This document shows, piece after piece, positions 49,791-59,847 of a stretch of 64,000 bases of DNA (position 1 is the stretch's first letter; the number at the start of each line of letters is the position of its first letter). Under the pieces are notes generated by a model, which was not told the DNA's origin, made no database searches, and saw nothing but the letters and a program-made list of their open reading frames with translations. Origin of the DNA: an uncultured Flavobacteriales bacterium (GTDB taxonomy: Bacteria; Bacteroidota; Bacteroidia; Flavobacteriales_G; Salibacteraceae); NCBI GenBank assembly GCA_937121175.1, contig CAKZKD010000004.1, positions 62,001-126,000 of the forward strand, read 5' to 3'. The position numbers were made by a program, and so were the translations under genes.

Positions 49791-52778
49791 ATGGCAATTC
49801 AGTTCAAGAAGTTTACCGTTTTTATTGCCATTACTTGTTTTTATGGATTGTCAGTTCTAGGGCAATATCAGTCAGGAACTAGCTATTTCGGAACCAACAA
49901 TTACATTGAATACCACGCCGGTGATTTACCAATAATTATTTCTGCTCCACATGGCGGGTACATTGAACCGTCTGGGATTCCAGACCGGTCATGCTCTAGC
50001 TGCGTTACAGTAAGAGATGGAGGAACTGAAGAAATTTCTTATGATTTAGATTCAGCTATTCAACAGGTATTTGGTGGTCGGGCTCATATCATTATCAATA
50101 AACTTGCACGAAAAAAACTGGACGCCAATCGTGAAATTGGACAAGCTGCCATGGGCAATACGCAAGCTGAAACGGCTTGGCATGAATATCACCAGTTTAT
50201 TCAAGCAGCGAAGGACAGTTGTGTGGCAAAATACGGAACTGCACTATACATCGATTTACACGCGCACGGACATCCCAATCAGCGCATCGAGTTAGGTTAT
50301 CTGTTGCGTTCAAGTCAATTGAGGTTACCTAATAATCAGATAAATAGCCAAAACCTGCACAATTCATGTTCTATAAAACACTTAAAAAATGTACTTAACC
50401 CAAGCACGGACTTTTCTGAATTATTAAGGGGAAGTGAATGTATGGGTGAACTATTACACGATATTGGTTACCCTAGTGTTCCATCAGCTTCAGATACAGC
50501 ACCTGCTGTTGGCGAAAGTTATTTTAATGGTGGTTACAATACGGCCAGACACGGCTCCAGAGATAGCACAACTGTGAACGGAATTCAGTTTGAATTGAAC
50601 TATCAAGGCATAAGAAACAGCTCAATGAATAGACAATCCTTCGCCGAAGGGCTAGCTTGTGTATTGAAATCATACCTGGACAAATGGTATTTCGATGTTG
50701 ATGCGTGGGACCCAGGTCATGTGGTTACGTCAGCGGCAGATAGCGGCCCAGGTAGTCTGAGAAGTGCATTAGTTGGCGCGGAAAATGGCACGGTAATCAC
50801 ATTTGATTCAACTCTTTTGGGCGATACCATAAAACTGTTGCAACCGCTTCAATTCTGCAATGATGTAAGAATAGATGGGCCTAGTGCTCATCAAATTACA
50901 ATAAGTGGAGAGGACACAGTCAGAATTGGACTAATCATGCAAAACAGCTCGGTTGAAATAAACAGAGTTCATTTTATAAATGGGAAAGCTCAATCCAATC
51001 AAGATGGAGGGGCTTTTCTAATAAAAGGAAACCTCAAACTTTCGAATTGTATAGTGAGTAATAACCATGCAACCGATGACGGCGGAGCAATTGCCGTTAT
51101 TGATTCGGCCTCAATCGTTACCTTAGACAGTTGTTTGATTGACAACAATTCGTGTGATGATGACGGCGGAGCATTACGCGTCGAAAGTGGAACTCTGAAC
51201 ATAAGCTATTGCACTGTTTCAAACAACTTCTCCAATTCGTTTGGAGGAGGGATTTCGAATGCTGGAAATATAAACATCAGCTATTCATCATTCTATAAAA
51301 ATCGGGCAACTACCACCGGTGGTGGTATTCGAAATTTTTCTTCGGGTTCAATAACTAGTTTGAATTCAACTTTCACCGAGAACTCTTGTGGATACCGCGG
51401 AGGTGCCATTAGTTCTTCCGCGGACCTTACGCTCAATTTTTGCACGGTTGTAAACAATCAATCTACCAGCATTGGAGGTGGCTTGAGGGCATTTTCTGGA
51501 AAGCTGGACATTTCGAATTCAATAATTGCAAATAATTCTGGTTCCGCAGAAAACGACATAGCAAACGCCAGTGCCCAATTAACCTCAAATGGACACAATT
51601 TGATTAGCGATACGGTTGGAAGCAAGTGGATAACAACCGGATTGGACATTGTAGGTAATACAATCCTACCCGCTAATCCATTGCTGAGGACTTATGCTAA
51701 TAATGGGGGGATAACCAATACGTTTTCTCTTTCGGCAACTAGTCCGTGCGTTGACATGGCGGATACAGCAAATCTACCTGTGACAGATCAACGAGGTCGA
51801 AAACGACTTTCAGGTTTAAATCCTGACCTGGGTGCTTACGAATTATGTACACAAACTTTCGGATTTGACACCGTAATTGCCTGTTCAAGTTACACTTGGT
51901 TAGACGGTAAAACATACACTAACACCACAGATACAATCACATTTACAATGCAAAACAACGAGGGCTGTGATTCTGTAATTCGGCTAAATCTTCGAATAAA
52001 TACCGCATCAACGTTTACAGATTCTGCAGTAGCATGTGATGAATTCACTTGGCTAAATGGAAGGAAGTACACAGTTTCAGATACCTCTTCACAACTAATC
52101 CTACAAAACCAAGCAGGTTGTGATTCAGTGGTATCGTTACACTTAACGATTCATTCTTCCAGCGAAAAAGTTGATTCTGTAGTTACGTGTACCAAATACA
52201 CTTGGATTAATAATGTACAGTACACTTCATCAGATACTGCTTCACTCCTATTTGTAAATCAAAATGGCTGTGACTCCATAGTACGCATGGATTTGACTGT
52301 GAATTCCATTTCCGATAATTCCATTAAACTCCAAAATGAAACACTGGTAAGCAATAATTCATTTGCAACATTCCAATGGTTGGACTGTGACGATAATTTC
52401 TCGCCGATCCCAAATGCAATCACACACCAATTTCAACCCGATACTGATGGTCAGTATGCGGTTCAATTGACTGAAAAAGGATGTATAGATACTTCTGCTT
52501 GTGAAAGAGTAGAAATTTCAACCGTTGAACCATTCAGTAATTCTATGATTTCGATTTTCCCAAACCCTTCTTCTGGTAAAATAATTCTTCTTTTTCCGCG
52601 GCCTATTAATGGCACTATTGTTCTCATAGATGCGATCGGACAAAACGTGGGTGCTTGGAAGCTAGAAAGTGATTCTAAGAAGGAAATTAACCTAGAGCTG
52701 TCTAACGGTAATTACCTATTGAAAATTGAATCCGAAAGTGGCGAATTCGTTGAGAAAAGACTAGTGATTATTCAATAA
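49791..52778 (+). CDS. Secreted amidohydrolase-like / beta-helix protein with T9SS sorting domain
   Basis: A 995-residue secreted protein. Signal peptide; about residues 35-300 resemble N-formylglutamate amidohydrolases (IIISAPHGGYIEPSG, YIDLHAHGH, GGYNTARHGS); about 305-690 is a right-handed beta-helix with CSLP-like repeats (NSxGGGIxN, DDGGALRV); about 695-840 contains three ~47-residue repeats (SYTWLDGKTY...GCDSVIRL); the end (SIFPNPSSGKI...) is a type IX sorting domain. Exported to the cell surface or medium. Substrate unknown. Confidence 0.82.
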   Translation: MAIQFKKFTVFIAITCFYGLSVLGQYQSGTSYFGTNNYIEYHAGDLPIIISAPHGGYIEPSGIPDRSCSSCVTVRDGGTEEISYDLDSAIQQVFGGRAHIIINKLARKKLDANREIGQAAMGNTQAETAWHEYHQFIQAAKDSCVAKYGTALYIDLHAHGHPNQRIELGYLLRSSQLRLPNNQINSQNLHNSCSIKHLKNVLNPSTDFSELLRGSECMGELLHDIGYPSVPSASDTAPAVGESYFNGGYNTARHGSRDSTTVNGIQFELNYQGIRNSSMNRQSFAEGLACVLKSYLDKWYFDVDAWDPGHVVTSAADSGPGSLRSALVGAENGTVITFDSTLLGDTIKLLQPLQFCNDVRIDGPSAHQITISGEDTVRIGLIMQNSSVEINRVHFINGKAQSNQDGGAFLIKGNLKLSNCIVSNNHATDDGGAIAVIDSASIVTLDSCLIDNNSCDDDGGALRVESGTLNISYCTVSNNFSNSFGGGISNAGNINISYSSFYKNRATTTGGGIRNFSSGSITSLNSTFTENSCGYRGGAISSSADLTLNFCTVVNNQSTSIGGGLRAFSGKLDISNSIIANNSGSAENDIANASAQLTSNGHNLISDTVGSKWITTGLDIVGNTILPANPLLRTYANNGGITNTFSLSATSPCVDMADTANLPVTDQRGRKRLSGLNPDLGAYELCTQTFGFDTVIACSSYTWLDGKTYTNTTDTITFTMQNNEGCDSVIRLNLRINTASTFTDSAVACDEFTWLNGRKYTVSDTSSQLILQNQAGCDSVVSLHLTIHSSSEKVDSVVTCTKYTWINNVQYTSSDTASLLFVNQNGCDSIVRMDLTVNSISDNSIKLQNETLVSNNSFATFQWLDCDDNFSPIPNAITHQFQPDTDGQYAVQLTEKGCIDTSACERVEISTVEPFSNSMISIFPNPSSGKIILLFPRPINGTIVLIDAIGQNVGAWKLESDSKKEINLELSNGNYLLKIESESGEFVEKRLVIIQ

Positions 52779-52841
52779 TCGACTAGGAATAAACAACCTC
52801 CTTAAATAGCCGCGCTATTCATATTTTCCATGAGTTTGAGT

Positions 52842-55800
52842 CTATTCAACAACCAATTTGAACTCTATATTTTTCTCAGAATCTGTAAGTAGTAAAGAGT
52901 AAATTCCTGCGGCTAATTCATCAATATTAATCGTATTGACTACCTTATTCACATCTTGCTTAATAATTAATTCACCTAATGCATTATATAAATTTAGTTT
53001 AAAGGAGGAATCGTCTTTAAGCATGATATTAAACGAACCACTTGCTGGATTAGGGAATACCATGATTCCCTGAGCCTCAAAATCATTAATTGAACCAATG
53101 ACTATTTCCTTTTCATAATCATAGATTCCAGATGTTGAGGAATAGCAACCCAATCGACCAATTTGTAAACTATAACTTCCGTTTTGGCTTGCCACAATAG
53201 TCTTCGTGGAGTCAATTAAAGGCGTTCCAGAAAAAGACCAATTATAGGTATTGGCAGGAATAGAAGATTGCAAACTATCTATTCCAACTGCCAATATACT
53301 AGGCGTTGCAGGAATTGGGTTGACTGTCCAAGATATCGTATCCGTCACACCTGTGCAGCCAATGCTGTTTTCTATTTCCGCATATACTCTACTTCCATTT
53401 ATTAATAGGTAAGTTGAAATTGAAGAGTCTGTACCAGCTGAAATGAGCGTTCCACTTTCATAAAATCGATAGCTTCCTAAATTTCCTTCCGTAGAAATAA
53501 TAACCGTATCCCCTTCACAAATTACTAGATCAGCATCATTGGAGCTCAATAGCTTTCCATCTAAATCGGGTAAAATATTCACGGTTATCATGGCACTAGA
53601 GAGACTACAGTTTGGGTTTACCAAATTGACAACCTGAATTTTGTCTCCATTTTTCGGTGATGAACTCAACCAACTTGTATCTAATCCGGTCTGAACTAGA
53701 TTTGAATTTTCGAAAAACTCAAAAACCCCTCCTTTGCTTTCAACCGAAAAGACTGCAGAATCACCAAAACAAAAATCACTATTTGACCCACTTGTCGAAA
53801 TTACTGGCGAGGTATTGCTTTTTACATAAAATGATTTAGTGATAATTAAAGTATCCAAACCCGTGGTATTTCTGGCCTCCAATTGAGCGCTGTACCACCC
53901 TGTATCACTGGGCAAAATCATCGGATTGGGGCTAGCAGAACTACCATTTGAAAACCTAAAGGTTGAAGGTGAGAACGTCCACTTGTACGAATTTGCATAC
54001 GAGGTTGAATTCAGAAAAGTAACATGTTGATTCAAACAAAACGTATCAAAAGCCGCCTCATGATTGACTAGGGGAAGCGTAGTCAGATTAATATCATCAA
54101 TTGCTAAATCGCTAGCAAAGCCATTACCTGTTTTCCCTCTAAATCTGACAATAATTTCTTTATCCACAAATTCACTTAACGAAGCAGTTTGCTGCAGCCA
54201 CTGATTCCCTTGCGCACCAGAAATTGGTTGTGCTACATCTATATGCCAGTGACCGTCAGCATAAACATCAAGATGCAAGGAGCCTATACCACCACCAAAA
54301 GCATGATACCAATACGATATTGTTGCCTGGTTCGTTCCCGTTAAATCAAAACAAGGGGAATAAGCTTTTGCTTCTTTATTGGTGCAACCACCACCTCCGT
54401 TTCCACTTCCTTCCAAATACAAATACTTCCCGCTTCCATTCGTATGATCTCCAGAAGGCCCAGTATTACCAGTTCCTGTCTTCCCTGTATGTGTTCTCCA
54501 ATCAATACTATCCGCGCCGTTTGTATTCGGAATATTAAACCACCCCTGAGTTAAGTTGCAACTTACTGATGCACAGCCCCATGCGGTACTACAATTTGTG
54601 AAATTATCAAAGTTTTGAGTGTACGGAAGGGTTGCTGAAATACCTGTATATACTTCAATTGTAAATTCAAGGCTATCGTTAGTTCTATTTGCATCCCCCG
54701 GGTAGTTTGTCCACGCTCGAATGGTATTCGTTCCTTGTGCCAACAAAACGGTTTTTTCAAAAACCAATTGATTGGTAGATGCTGAACCAAGCAATGTAAA
54801 AACGGTATCACGAATCACATTGCCGCCATTTATTTGAAAAGCTATCGGAATATAATTCAAGGGTTGAACTCCGTTATTTTTAACCAATAGCACTAAATCC
54901 ATGGAATCGGATGCTAAACATGATGGAACAAATCCAGCTTCTGGACTTATCAATTTATTCATCGACAAATCAAACGGAACACAATTAAAATCACTGGGTT
55001 GAATCGAAATTGCCACCGCCCTTCTGCTAGCTCCACTATCTGGAAGCACAGTTTGCACACTCACCCACTCTTCTTCAGTTAAGGATAAATTATAAAGAAT
55101 GGATTTAGAATCCGTCGTGAATAAAACGGTGTCCATGTAATTGACTCCTAACTTATAAACCCAATACCCAAGAGCATTTGATACGGTATCCCAAGAAAAC
55201 ATGGCTGAATCAGCACAACGCCAAACCAAATCCAAATTAGTTGGTGGTTTCGCAATTGAAAATCGCTTTTCATTTTGTCCTTCTGTGGAGCCATTGGCCA
55301 CCTTAACGAAGCAGTTTCCAGATACACTGTCTGGTATTGACCAATTGTGCGTGCGCAAATTCCCTTTAATACCGGACGCAATCTGCCTCCAATTTATGCC
55401 GCTATCCACCGAATAAGAAATAGTGAAAGTTCCGGCAGTATCATAAGCATCCCAGCGTATTCTTCGGTTTTCATTAGGCACAAGTCCTTCTCCCCCTTTT
55501 GGAAAAGCTACATTAATGGAGTCATAAACATAGCTGTAAACTACCTGATACATTTGCGGTCCAAACGGAACTAGCGATCCACTTACTTCTACATTGTAAC
55601 TTCCAGCTGTTGGGCTATTAATTGTAACCAATTCCACATTGTTTAGGGTATCGGTCCCTCTTTTTGCAGGAGCATTTAAACTGTCTGGGTCTGGAAAAGG
55701 GTTCAATACCCATGGGTTAACGAAACCTCCAGATGGCTGTAGCACTCTAAGATCTAAATTGTTTATCAGCGTTTTACCAGTAATACCTGGAGTTGCCTCA

Positions 55801-57365
55801 CGGTCGGTCCAATACACCATTACTTTTAATTGACTCACTCCAGCAGGGACAGAAATAGAGTGACTTTTGGAGCTGCCATTAGATACGCTATCGGTTAAAA
55901 ACTGATTATTATTTATCACCTCTAGAGCCCGAATAGCATTTACTCTACCAAATCCAGTTTTATAATCTGGTCCAATGTTTTCAATATCATCAGCCGTGTT
56001 CAAAATAATGGCTTTTATCAATCCAGAGTTCGGCCATTGATTTCCATTTTTATTTCGATATCCTTGGGTTAGAATTGCATTTGTTCCAGCCAAACTTGGT
56101 GAAGCATACGATGTACCCCCAGGACCAGGAGCGGTAATGTCAGGTAAAATTCTACCATCCATTGCTGGGCCTCTGCTACTAAATCCCGTTAGCTGATCAT
56201 CAGTAGTCATTGCTCCTACCGCAAATATGTTTTTCGCAGATTTTACCAAACCGGTAATGTTACCCCAACCCGAACCAGCGCCGTAATTTGAACACGCAGA
56301 ACCACCAATATTACCACACGAGTATGTAATCATGAAACGCTCGTAATTTCGAACAAGAAAGTCGTTGGTCGCTGCTCCGCTATTGTATGTAGCCCCTGTT
56401 GGAATACAACCATATCCAAAAGAATTATTGACGATATTAATGTTGCTTTGCGCCGCTCGCGTAAAGTTAATTCCCCCAGAAGCTATTTCTGCACCCCAGG
56501 CAGGCCCGCGATGAATTGGGTTGATATTTCCGGCTGAAGCCATCCTTCGTGCAACATTGGTTTTATGACCACTAACGTTCCCATTTTCTAATGACCTATC
56601 TGATCTGTTTTTAAAGTTTGGTTGGTAAAGACTGTCCATAATACCCCCTTCATTTACGGCAATCTTAACACCGGAACCGTTGAGACCATCTAAATTGTAA
56701 TAACCATTAACATAAGCGTTTCGACTTAATGTAACCTCATCTTCAATTTCCAATTCAGCAGGTGGTTCGGGTAATTCTACAAAAACTACAAATGGAAGTT
56801 TTGCCGCCAGCTTCAAATTTGACAATGAAGCGTTAACTTTTAAAATTCCTAAGGGTTCAAATACACTTTCAATTAAAATGGAATGTTCTTCCAAAGAAGA
56901 CTGGAACGCCGAATAATCCTCAGAAGCCGCTACAATAATGTTGGCATTAATTCCTCGTTCGTCCTCTGCATATTCAGGAATACGATTATAAAAAATACGT
57001 TGATCCATTTTTTTCGAAATTGGCTTAGAAACTATTTCACAAACCCCAACAGCATCCAATTCATGTACGGAAATCCCGACTGGAATAGAGGCAAACCAAA
57101 TTAAATCGGGTTGATATTGATGCAAAACGATTCCTGACTCAAGCATTTTATTGCGCTCAAAATCCGTTGGAACTTCACAAAAACGGAGTAAAGACCACAC
57201 TTTGTTGTGATAAATATACTGTTCAGGTTGATTCTTAATTTCACCATATTGTTCGACTAGAACTTTGTTCTCTGTCTTTAAATCGTTAATCGTTTGAGCT
57301 TCAAAACCATTTGAAACAGCAGATAAAAAAAACAAGAAGAATACAATGAATAAACCGATGCGCAT
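52842..57365 (-). CDS. Giant S8 (subtilisin-like) peptidase with T9SS sorting domain
   Basis: A 1507-residue secreted protein. Signal peptide; propeptide to ~210; S8 domain ~225-490 with His in SGHKTNVA (H267), Asn in TYSCGNIGG and Ser in GTSYASPSLAG (S419). The Asp box reads IAVNEGG (E239) instead of the usual V-D-x-G, so the triad Asp may be Glu or missing. Then Fn3-like, CARDB-like, MAM-like and PKD-like modules and a C-terminal type IX sorting domain (FPNPASGSFNI). Probably a surface or secreted protein; activity uncertain. Confidence 0.85.
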   Translation of the reverse strand: MRIGLFIVFFLFFLSAVSNGFEAQTINDLKTENKVLVEQYGEIKNQPEQYIYHNKVWSLLRFCEVPTDFERNKMLESGIVLHQYQPDLIWFASIPVGISVHELDAVGVCEIVSKPISKKMDQRIFYNRIPEYAEDERGINANIIVAASEDYSAFQSSLEEHSILIESVFEPLGILKVNASLSNLKLAAKLPFVVFVELPEPPAELEIEDEVTLSRNAYVNGYYNLDGLNGSGVKIAVNEGGIMDSLYQPNFKNRSDRSLENGNVSGHKTNVARRMASAGNINPIHRGPAWGAEIASGGINFTRAAQSNINIVNNSFGYGCIPTGATYNSGAATNDFLVRNYERFMITYSCGNIGGSACSNYGAGSGWGNITGLVKSAKNIFAVGAMTTDDQLTGFSSRGPAMDGRILPDITAPGPGGTSYASPSLAGTNAILTQGYRNKNGNQWPNSGLIKAIILNTADDIENIGPDYKTGFGRVNAIRALEVINNNQFLTDSVSNGSSKSHSISVPAGVSQLKVMVYWTDREATPGITGKTLINNLDLRVLQPSGGFVNPWVLNPFPDPDSLNAPAKRGTDTLNNVELVTINSPTAGSYNVEVSGSLVPFGPQMYQVVYSYVYDSINVAFPKGGEGLVPNENRRIRWDAYDTAGTFTISYSVDSGINWRQIASGIKGNLRTHNWSIPDSVSGNCFVKVANGSTEGQNEKRFSIAKPPTNLDLVWRCADSAMFSWDTVSNALGYWVYKLGVNYMDTVLFTTDSKSILYNLSLTEEEWVSVQTVLPDSGASRRAVAISIQPSDFNCVPFDLSMNKLISPEAGFVPSCLASDSMDLVLLVKNNGVQPLNYIPIAFQINGGNVIRDTVFTLLGSASTNQLVFEKTVLLAQGTNTIRAWTNYPGDANRTNDSLEFTIEVYTGISATLPYTQNFDNFTNCSTAWGCASVSCNLTQGWFNIPNTNGADSIDWRTHTGKTGTGNTGPSGDHTNGSGKYLYLEGSGNGGGGCTNKEAKAYSPCFDLTGTNQATISYWYHAFGGGIGSLHLDVYADGHWHIDVAQPISGAQGNQWLQQTASLSEFVDKEIIVRFRGKTGNGFASDLAIDDINLTTLPLVNHEAAFDTFCLNQHVTFLNSTSYANSYKWTFSPSTFRFSNGSSASPNPMILPSDTGWYSAQLEARNTTGLDTLIITKSFYVKSNTSPVISTSGSNSDFCFGDSAVFSVESKGGVFEFFENSNLVQTGLDTSWLSSSPKNGDKIQVVNLVNPNCSLSSAMITVNILPDLDGKLLSSNDADLVICEGDTVIISTEGNLGSYRFYESGTLISAGTDSSISTYLLINGSRVYAEIENSIGCTGVTDTISWTVNPIPATPSILAVGIDSLQSSIPANTYNWSFSGTPLIDSTKTIVASQNGSYSLQIGRLGCYSSTSGIYDYEKEIVIGSINDFEAQGIMVFPNPASGSFNIMLKDDSSFKLNLYNALGELIIKQDVNKVVNTINIDELAAGIYSLLLTDSEKNIEFKLVVE

Positions 57366-57686
57366 TTGTACAATGTTAGCCCGTAAATGTACGACTTGAA
57401 AGTTGTTTTCTGAACAAACTTTATTTCGATTATGACAACTTTACCTCGTGTGAATTATTAAATTATTGTCTTTACAAATTGGTCAAACCAAAAAACAAAA
57501 CAATCACCGAACACTTTAAAAATCAGATTTCAATCGGCACACATTGCATTACTTTTGAGCCGAATTGATGCTACTAATGAATAGAGTGTATTTTGAAAAT
57601 GAGTAAGTATTTCGCCGCTCTACCAGCAAATTTCATCCTGTTTATTTAAAAAGTCCGAATTGAATTTAATAACAAAAAGAAAAACC
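57366..57686. promoter_or_regulatory. Intergenic region with promoter for the formyltransferase locus
   Basis: No gene seen. TACTTTTG at 57550-57557 is a perfect TAnnTTTG on the + strand, 130 nt before the formyltransferase start; no well-placed -33 TTG. The left side carries the promoter of the S8 peptidase gene on the minus strand, not clearly recognisable. Confidence 0.45.
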
Positions 57687-58403
57687 ATGTTAGCTATAAT
57701 CACATACGACGCACCACATAGAAAAACGCAAGATTTAGTTTCTAAACTAATTATGAAAGGTTATGGAGACATTGAATTAGTTGTTATTCCTTGGGTTGAA
57801 AGAAAAAATCATCAGCCTTTGCTGGTCCACAGACCATCCAATGCGGTTCAAATATCCACTGAAGAATTATGCGAGAGGTTTAACATTAAATTCACTAGGG
57901 TTTTGGTTGAAGACCTAAACCTTCATTTCGAAAAAGTAAAGTATAATCATATTTTTATAGGCGGGGCGGGTATCCTGCCAGAAGACTTAGTAAAAAATCA
58001 CCAAATTATCAACTCACATCCAGGTTACCTACCTAATATGAAGGGTTTAGACTCGTTTAAATGGGCAATCTACAATGAGCAACCAATTGGAGTAACAACG
58101 CATTATGTTTCAGAAAAAACAGATGAAGGTTTATTAATCGAAAAAAATATAGTACCTGTTTTTTGTGAGGATTCGTTCCATAGTGTGGCGTACAGGGTAT
58201 ATGAAACCGAGCTACAGATGCTTGCTGAGTCAATTGAAAAAATAGAAAACCATGAGGCTCCGCTTGAGTTATTAGTGGATGAAAATTTTGATGCAAACCG
58301 TCGAATGCCAAATCGCTTAGAACCGGAAATGCTCGAAAAATTTGAGGAGTTGAGAAAAATTTCACCTTCAAGAATGAGTTGTGTGGTAGCTCCAATCCAT
58401 TAA
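57687..58403 (+). CDS. Formyltransferase-fold protein
   Basis: About 238 residues with the hydrolase/formyltransferase core: HIFIGGAGILPEDLV, then INSHPGYLPNMKGLDSFKWAI, which contains the catalytic N-x-H and the HPGxLP...G segment, and TTHYVSEKTDEG with the catalytic Asp. It is like sugar N-formyltransferases and methionyl-tRNA formyltransferase cores. ATG at 57687 is preferred to TTG at 57660. Followed by MBOAT and SGNH genes, which suggests surface sugar modification. Confidence 0.8.
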   Translation: MLAIITYDAPHRKTQDLVSKLIMKGYGDIELVVIPWVERKNHQPLLVHRPSNAVQISTEELCERFNIKFTRVLVEDLNLHFEKVKYNHIFIGGAGILPEDLVKNHQIINSHPGYLPNMKGLDSFKWAIYNEQPIGVTTHYVSEKTDEGLLIEKNIVPVFCEDSFHSVAYRVYETELQMLAESIEKIENHEAPLELLVDENFDANRRMPNRLEPEMLEKFEELRKISPSRMSCVVAPIH

Positions 58404-58426
58404 TAAACAAGCAATAGAATTAACTC

Positions 58427-59845
58427 ATGGTTTTTAATTCCATAGAATTTCTTCTTTTTTGCGGTCTGTTTTTTCTATTATGGCCAATTTTTCGAACTAG
58501 GAATAATTCGAGATGGCTTTTAATAGTTGTTTCTAGTTTTATTTTCTATGGTTGGTGGGATTGGAGATTTCTATTTCTAATTATTTTCAGTGGACTCATT
58601 GACTACATAACCGGCTGGTTCCTACCTAAAAAACAACGCTATAAAAAGTTCATTCTACAGTGTTCATTGGCAGCAAACCTTGGTAGCCTTGCTGTCTTTA
58701 AATACTCTGTATTTTTTGCCACGGTATTAACCGATGCCCTATCATTTGGTGGTGTCGAGTTGAATTTAATTGAAAAAATTCCTGAGTTTGCTTTAATCTT
58801 ACCTGTTGGAATCAGTTTTTATACTTTCCAATCGTTAAGCTATACACTGGATATATACCACGGAAGGCTAAAACCAGTCCGAAATATTTTACACTTTTTT
58901 GCCTATTTAGCCATGTTTCCGCAGCTTGTTGCAGGTCCGATTGTTAGAGCTAAAGATTTTTTAAAACAACTTTCAAGTTATAGAATCCCCAATTCCATTG
59001 AGGTCTGGAACGCCACAAAGCTCATCGTTTTTGGACTCTTTCAAAAAATGGTAATTGCAGATAATCTTTCACTTTTTATTGATAGCGCGTACGGTGGAAT
59101 ATCACTATTTGATGGAACCTTGTATTGGTGGGTCGTTGCTGTTGCCTTTTCAATTCAGATTTATGCAGATTTTAGTGGATACAGCCTTATCGCTCGAGGC
59201 ATAGCCAAGCTAATGGGTTATCACTTTAAAATGAATTTCAATCATCCATATATTTCAGCGACTATAAAAGAATTTTGGAGTCGATGGCACATTTCTCTCT
59301 CAACTTGGTTCCGAGATTATGTGTACATACCGTTGGGTGGTTCTAGGCAGGGCGCATTAATGGGCATGGTTGCGCTGTGTAGTACAATGCTACTTTCTGG
59401 AATTTGGCATGGCGCCAATTACACTTTCATAATTTGGGCTAGTTTACATTCTGTTTTTTTAATCGCTGAACGGTATGTCGGGATTTCAAAGATTTCCAAA
59501 AAGTACCCTCTACTGTTCACAACAATTGTATTCATTCAAGTTACAGTCGCATGGGTATATTTTAGAGCAGAGTCTGTTCAGCAAGCCAATACAGTAGTAG
59601 GAAATCTTTTCACACTCAAATCAACAGACCTAGCATTTATCAATTACTACTTCAATAATCTAATTTTCCTGTTCATTGCATTTGTAATAGAATCGTTCAT
59701 TTATTTTAAAAAGAAACGAAAAACAGTTTTGATAAGGTTGTTCATCAATCAATCGACATTGGATAGTCTAAAAATGGCTTGTTGTATTCTCCTTATTTTA
59801 TTCTTTAGGGGAGAAGGAAAACAATTTATTTATTTTCAATTTTAG
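58427..59845 (+). CDS. MBOAT-family O-acyltransferase (AlgI/DltB-like)
   Basis: A 472-residue polytopic membrane protein. EFWSRWHISLSTWFRDYVYIPLGGS and SGIWHGANYTFIIWA contain the two conserved His of MBOAT enzymes. These move acyl groups across the inner membrane to polysaccharides. 2 bp before the SGNH-like gene. Confidence 0.93.
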   Translation: MVFNSIEFLLFCGLFFLLWPIFRTRNNSRWLLIVVSSFIFYGWWDWRFLFLIIFSGLIDYITGWFLPKKQRYKKFILQCSLAANLGSLAVFKYSVFFATVLTDALSFGGVELNLIEKIPEFALILPVGISFYTFQSLSYTLDIYHGRLKPVRNILHFFAYLAMFPQLVAGPIVRAKDFLKQLSSYRIPNSIEVWNATKLIVFGLFQKMVIADNLSLFIDSAYGGISLFDGTLYWWVVAVAFSIQIYADFSGYSLIARGIAKLMGYHFKMNFNHPYISATIKEFWSRWHISLSTWFRDYVYIPLGGSRQGALMGMVALCSTMLLSGIWHGANYTFIIWASLHSVFLIAERYVGISKISKKYPLLFTTIVFIQVTVAWVYFRAESVQQANTVVGNLFTLKSTDLAFINYYFNNLIFLFIAFVIESFIYFKKKRKTVLIRLFINQSTLDSLKMACCILLILFFRGEGKQFIYFQF

Positions 59846-59847
59846 AT

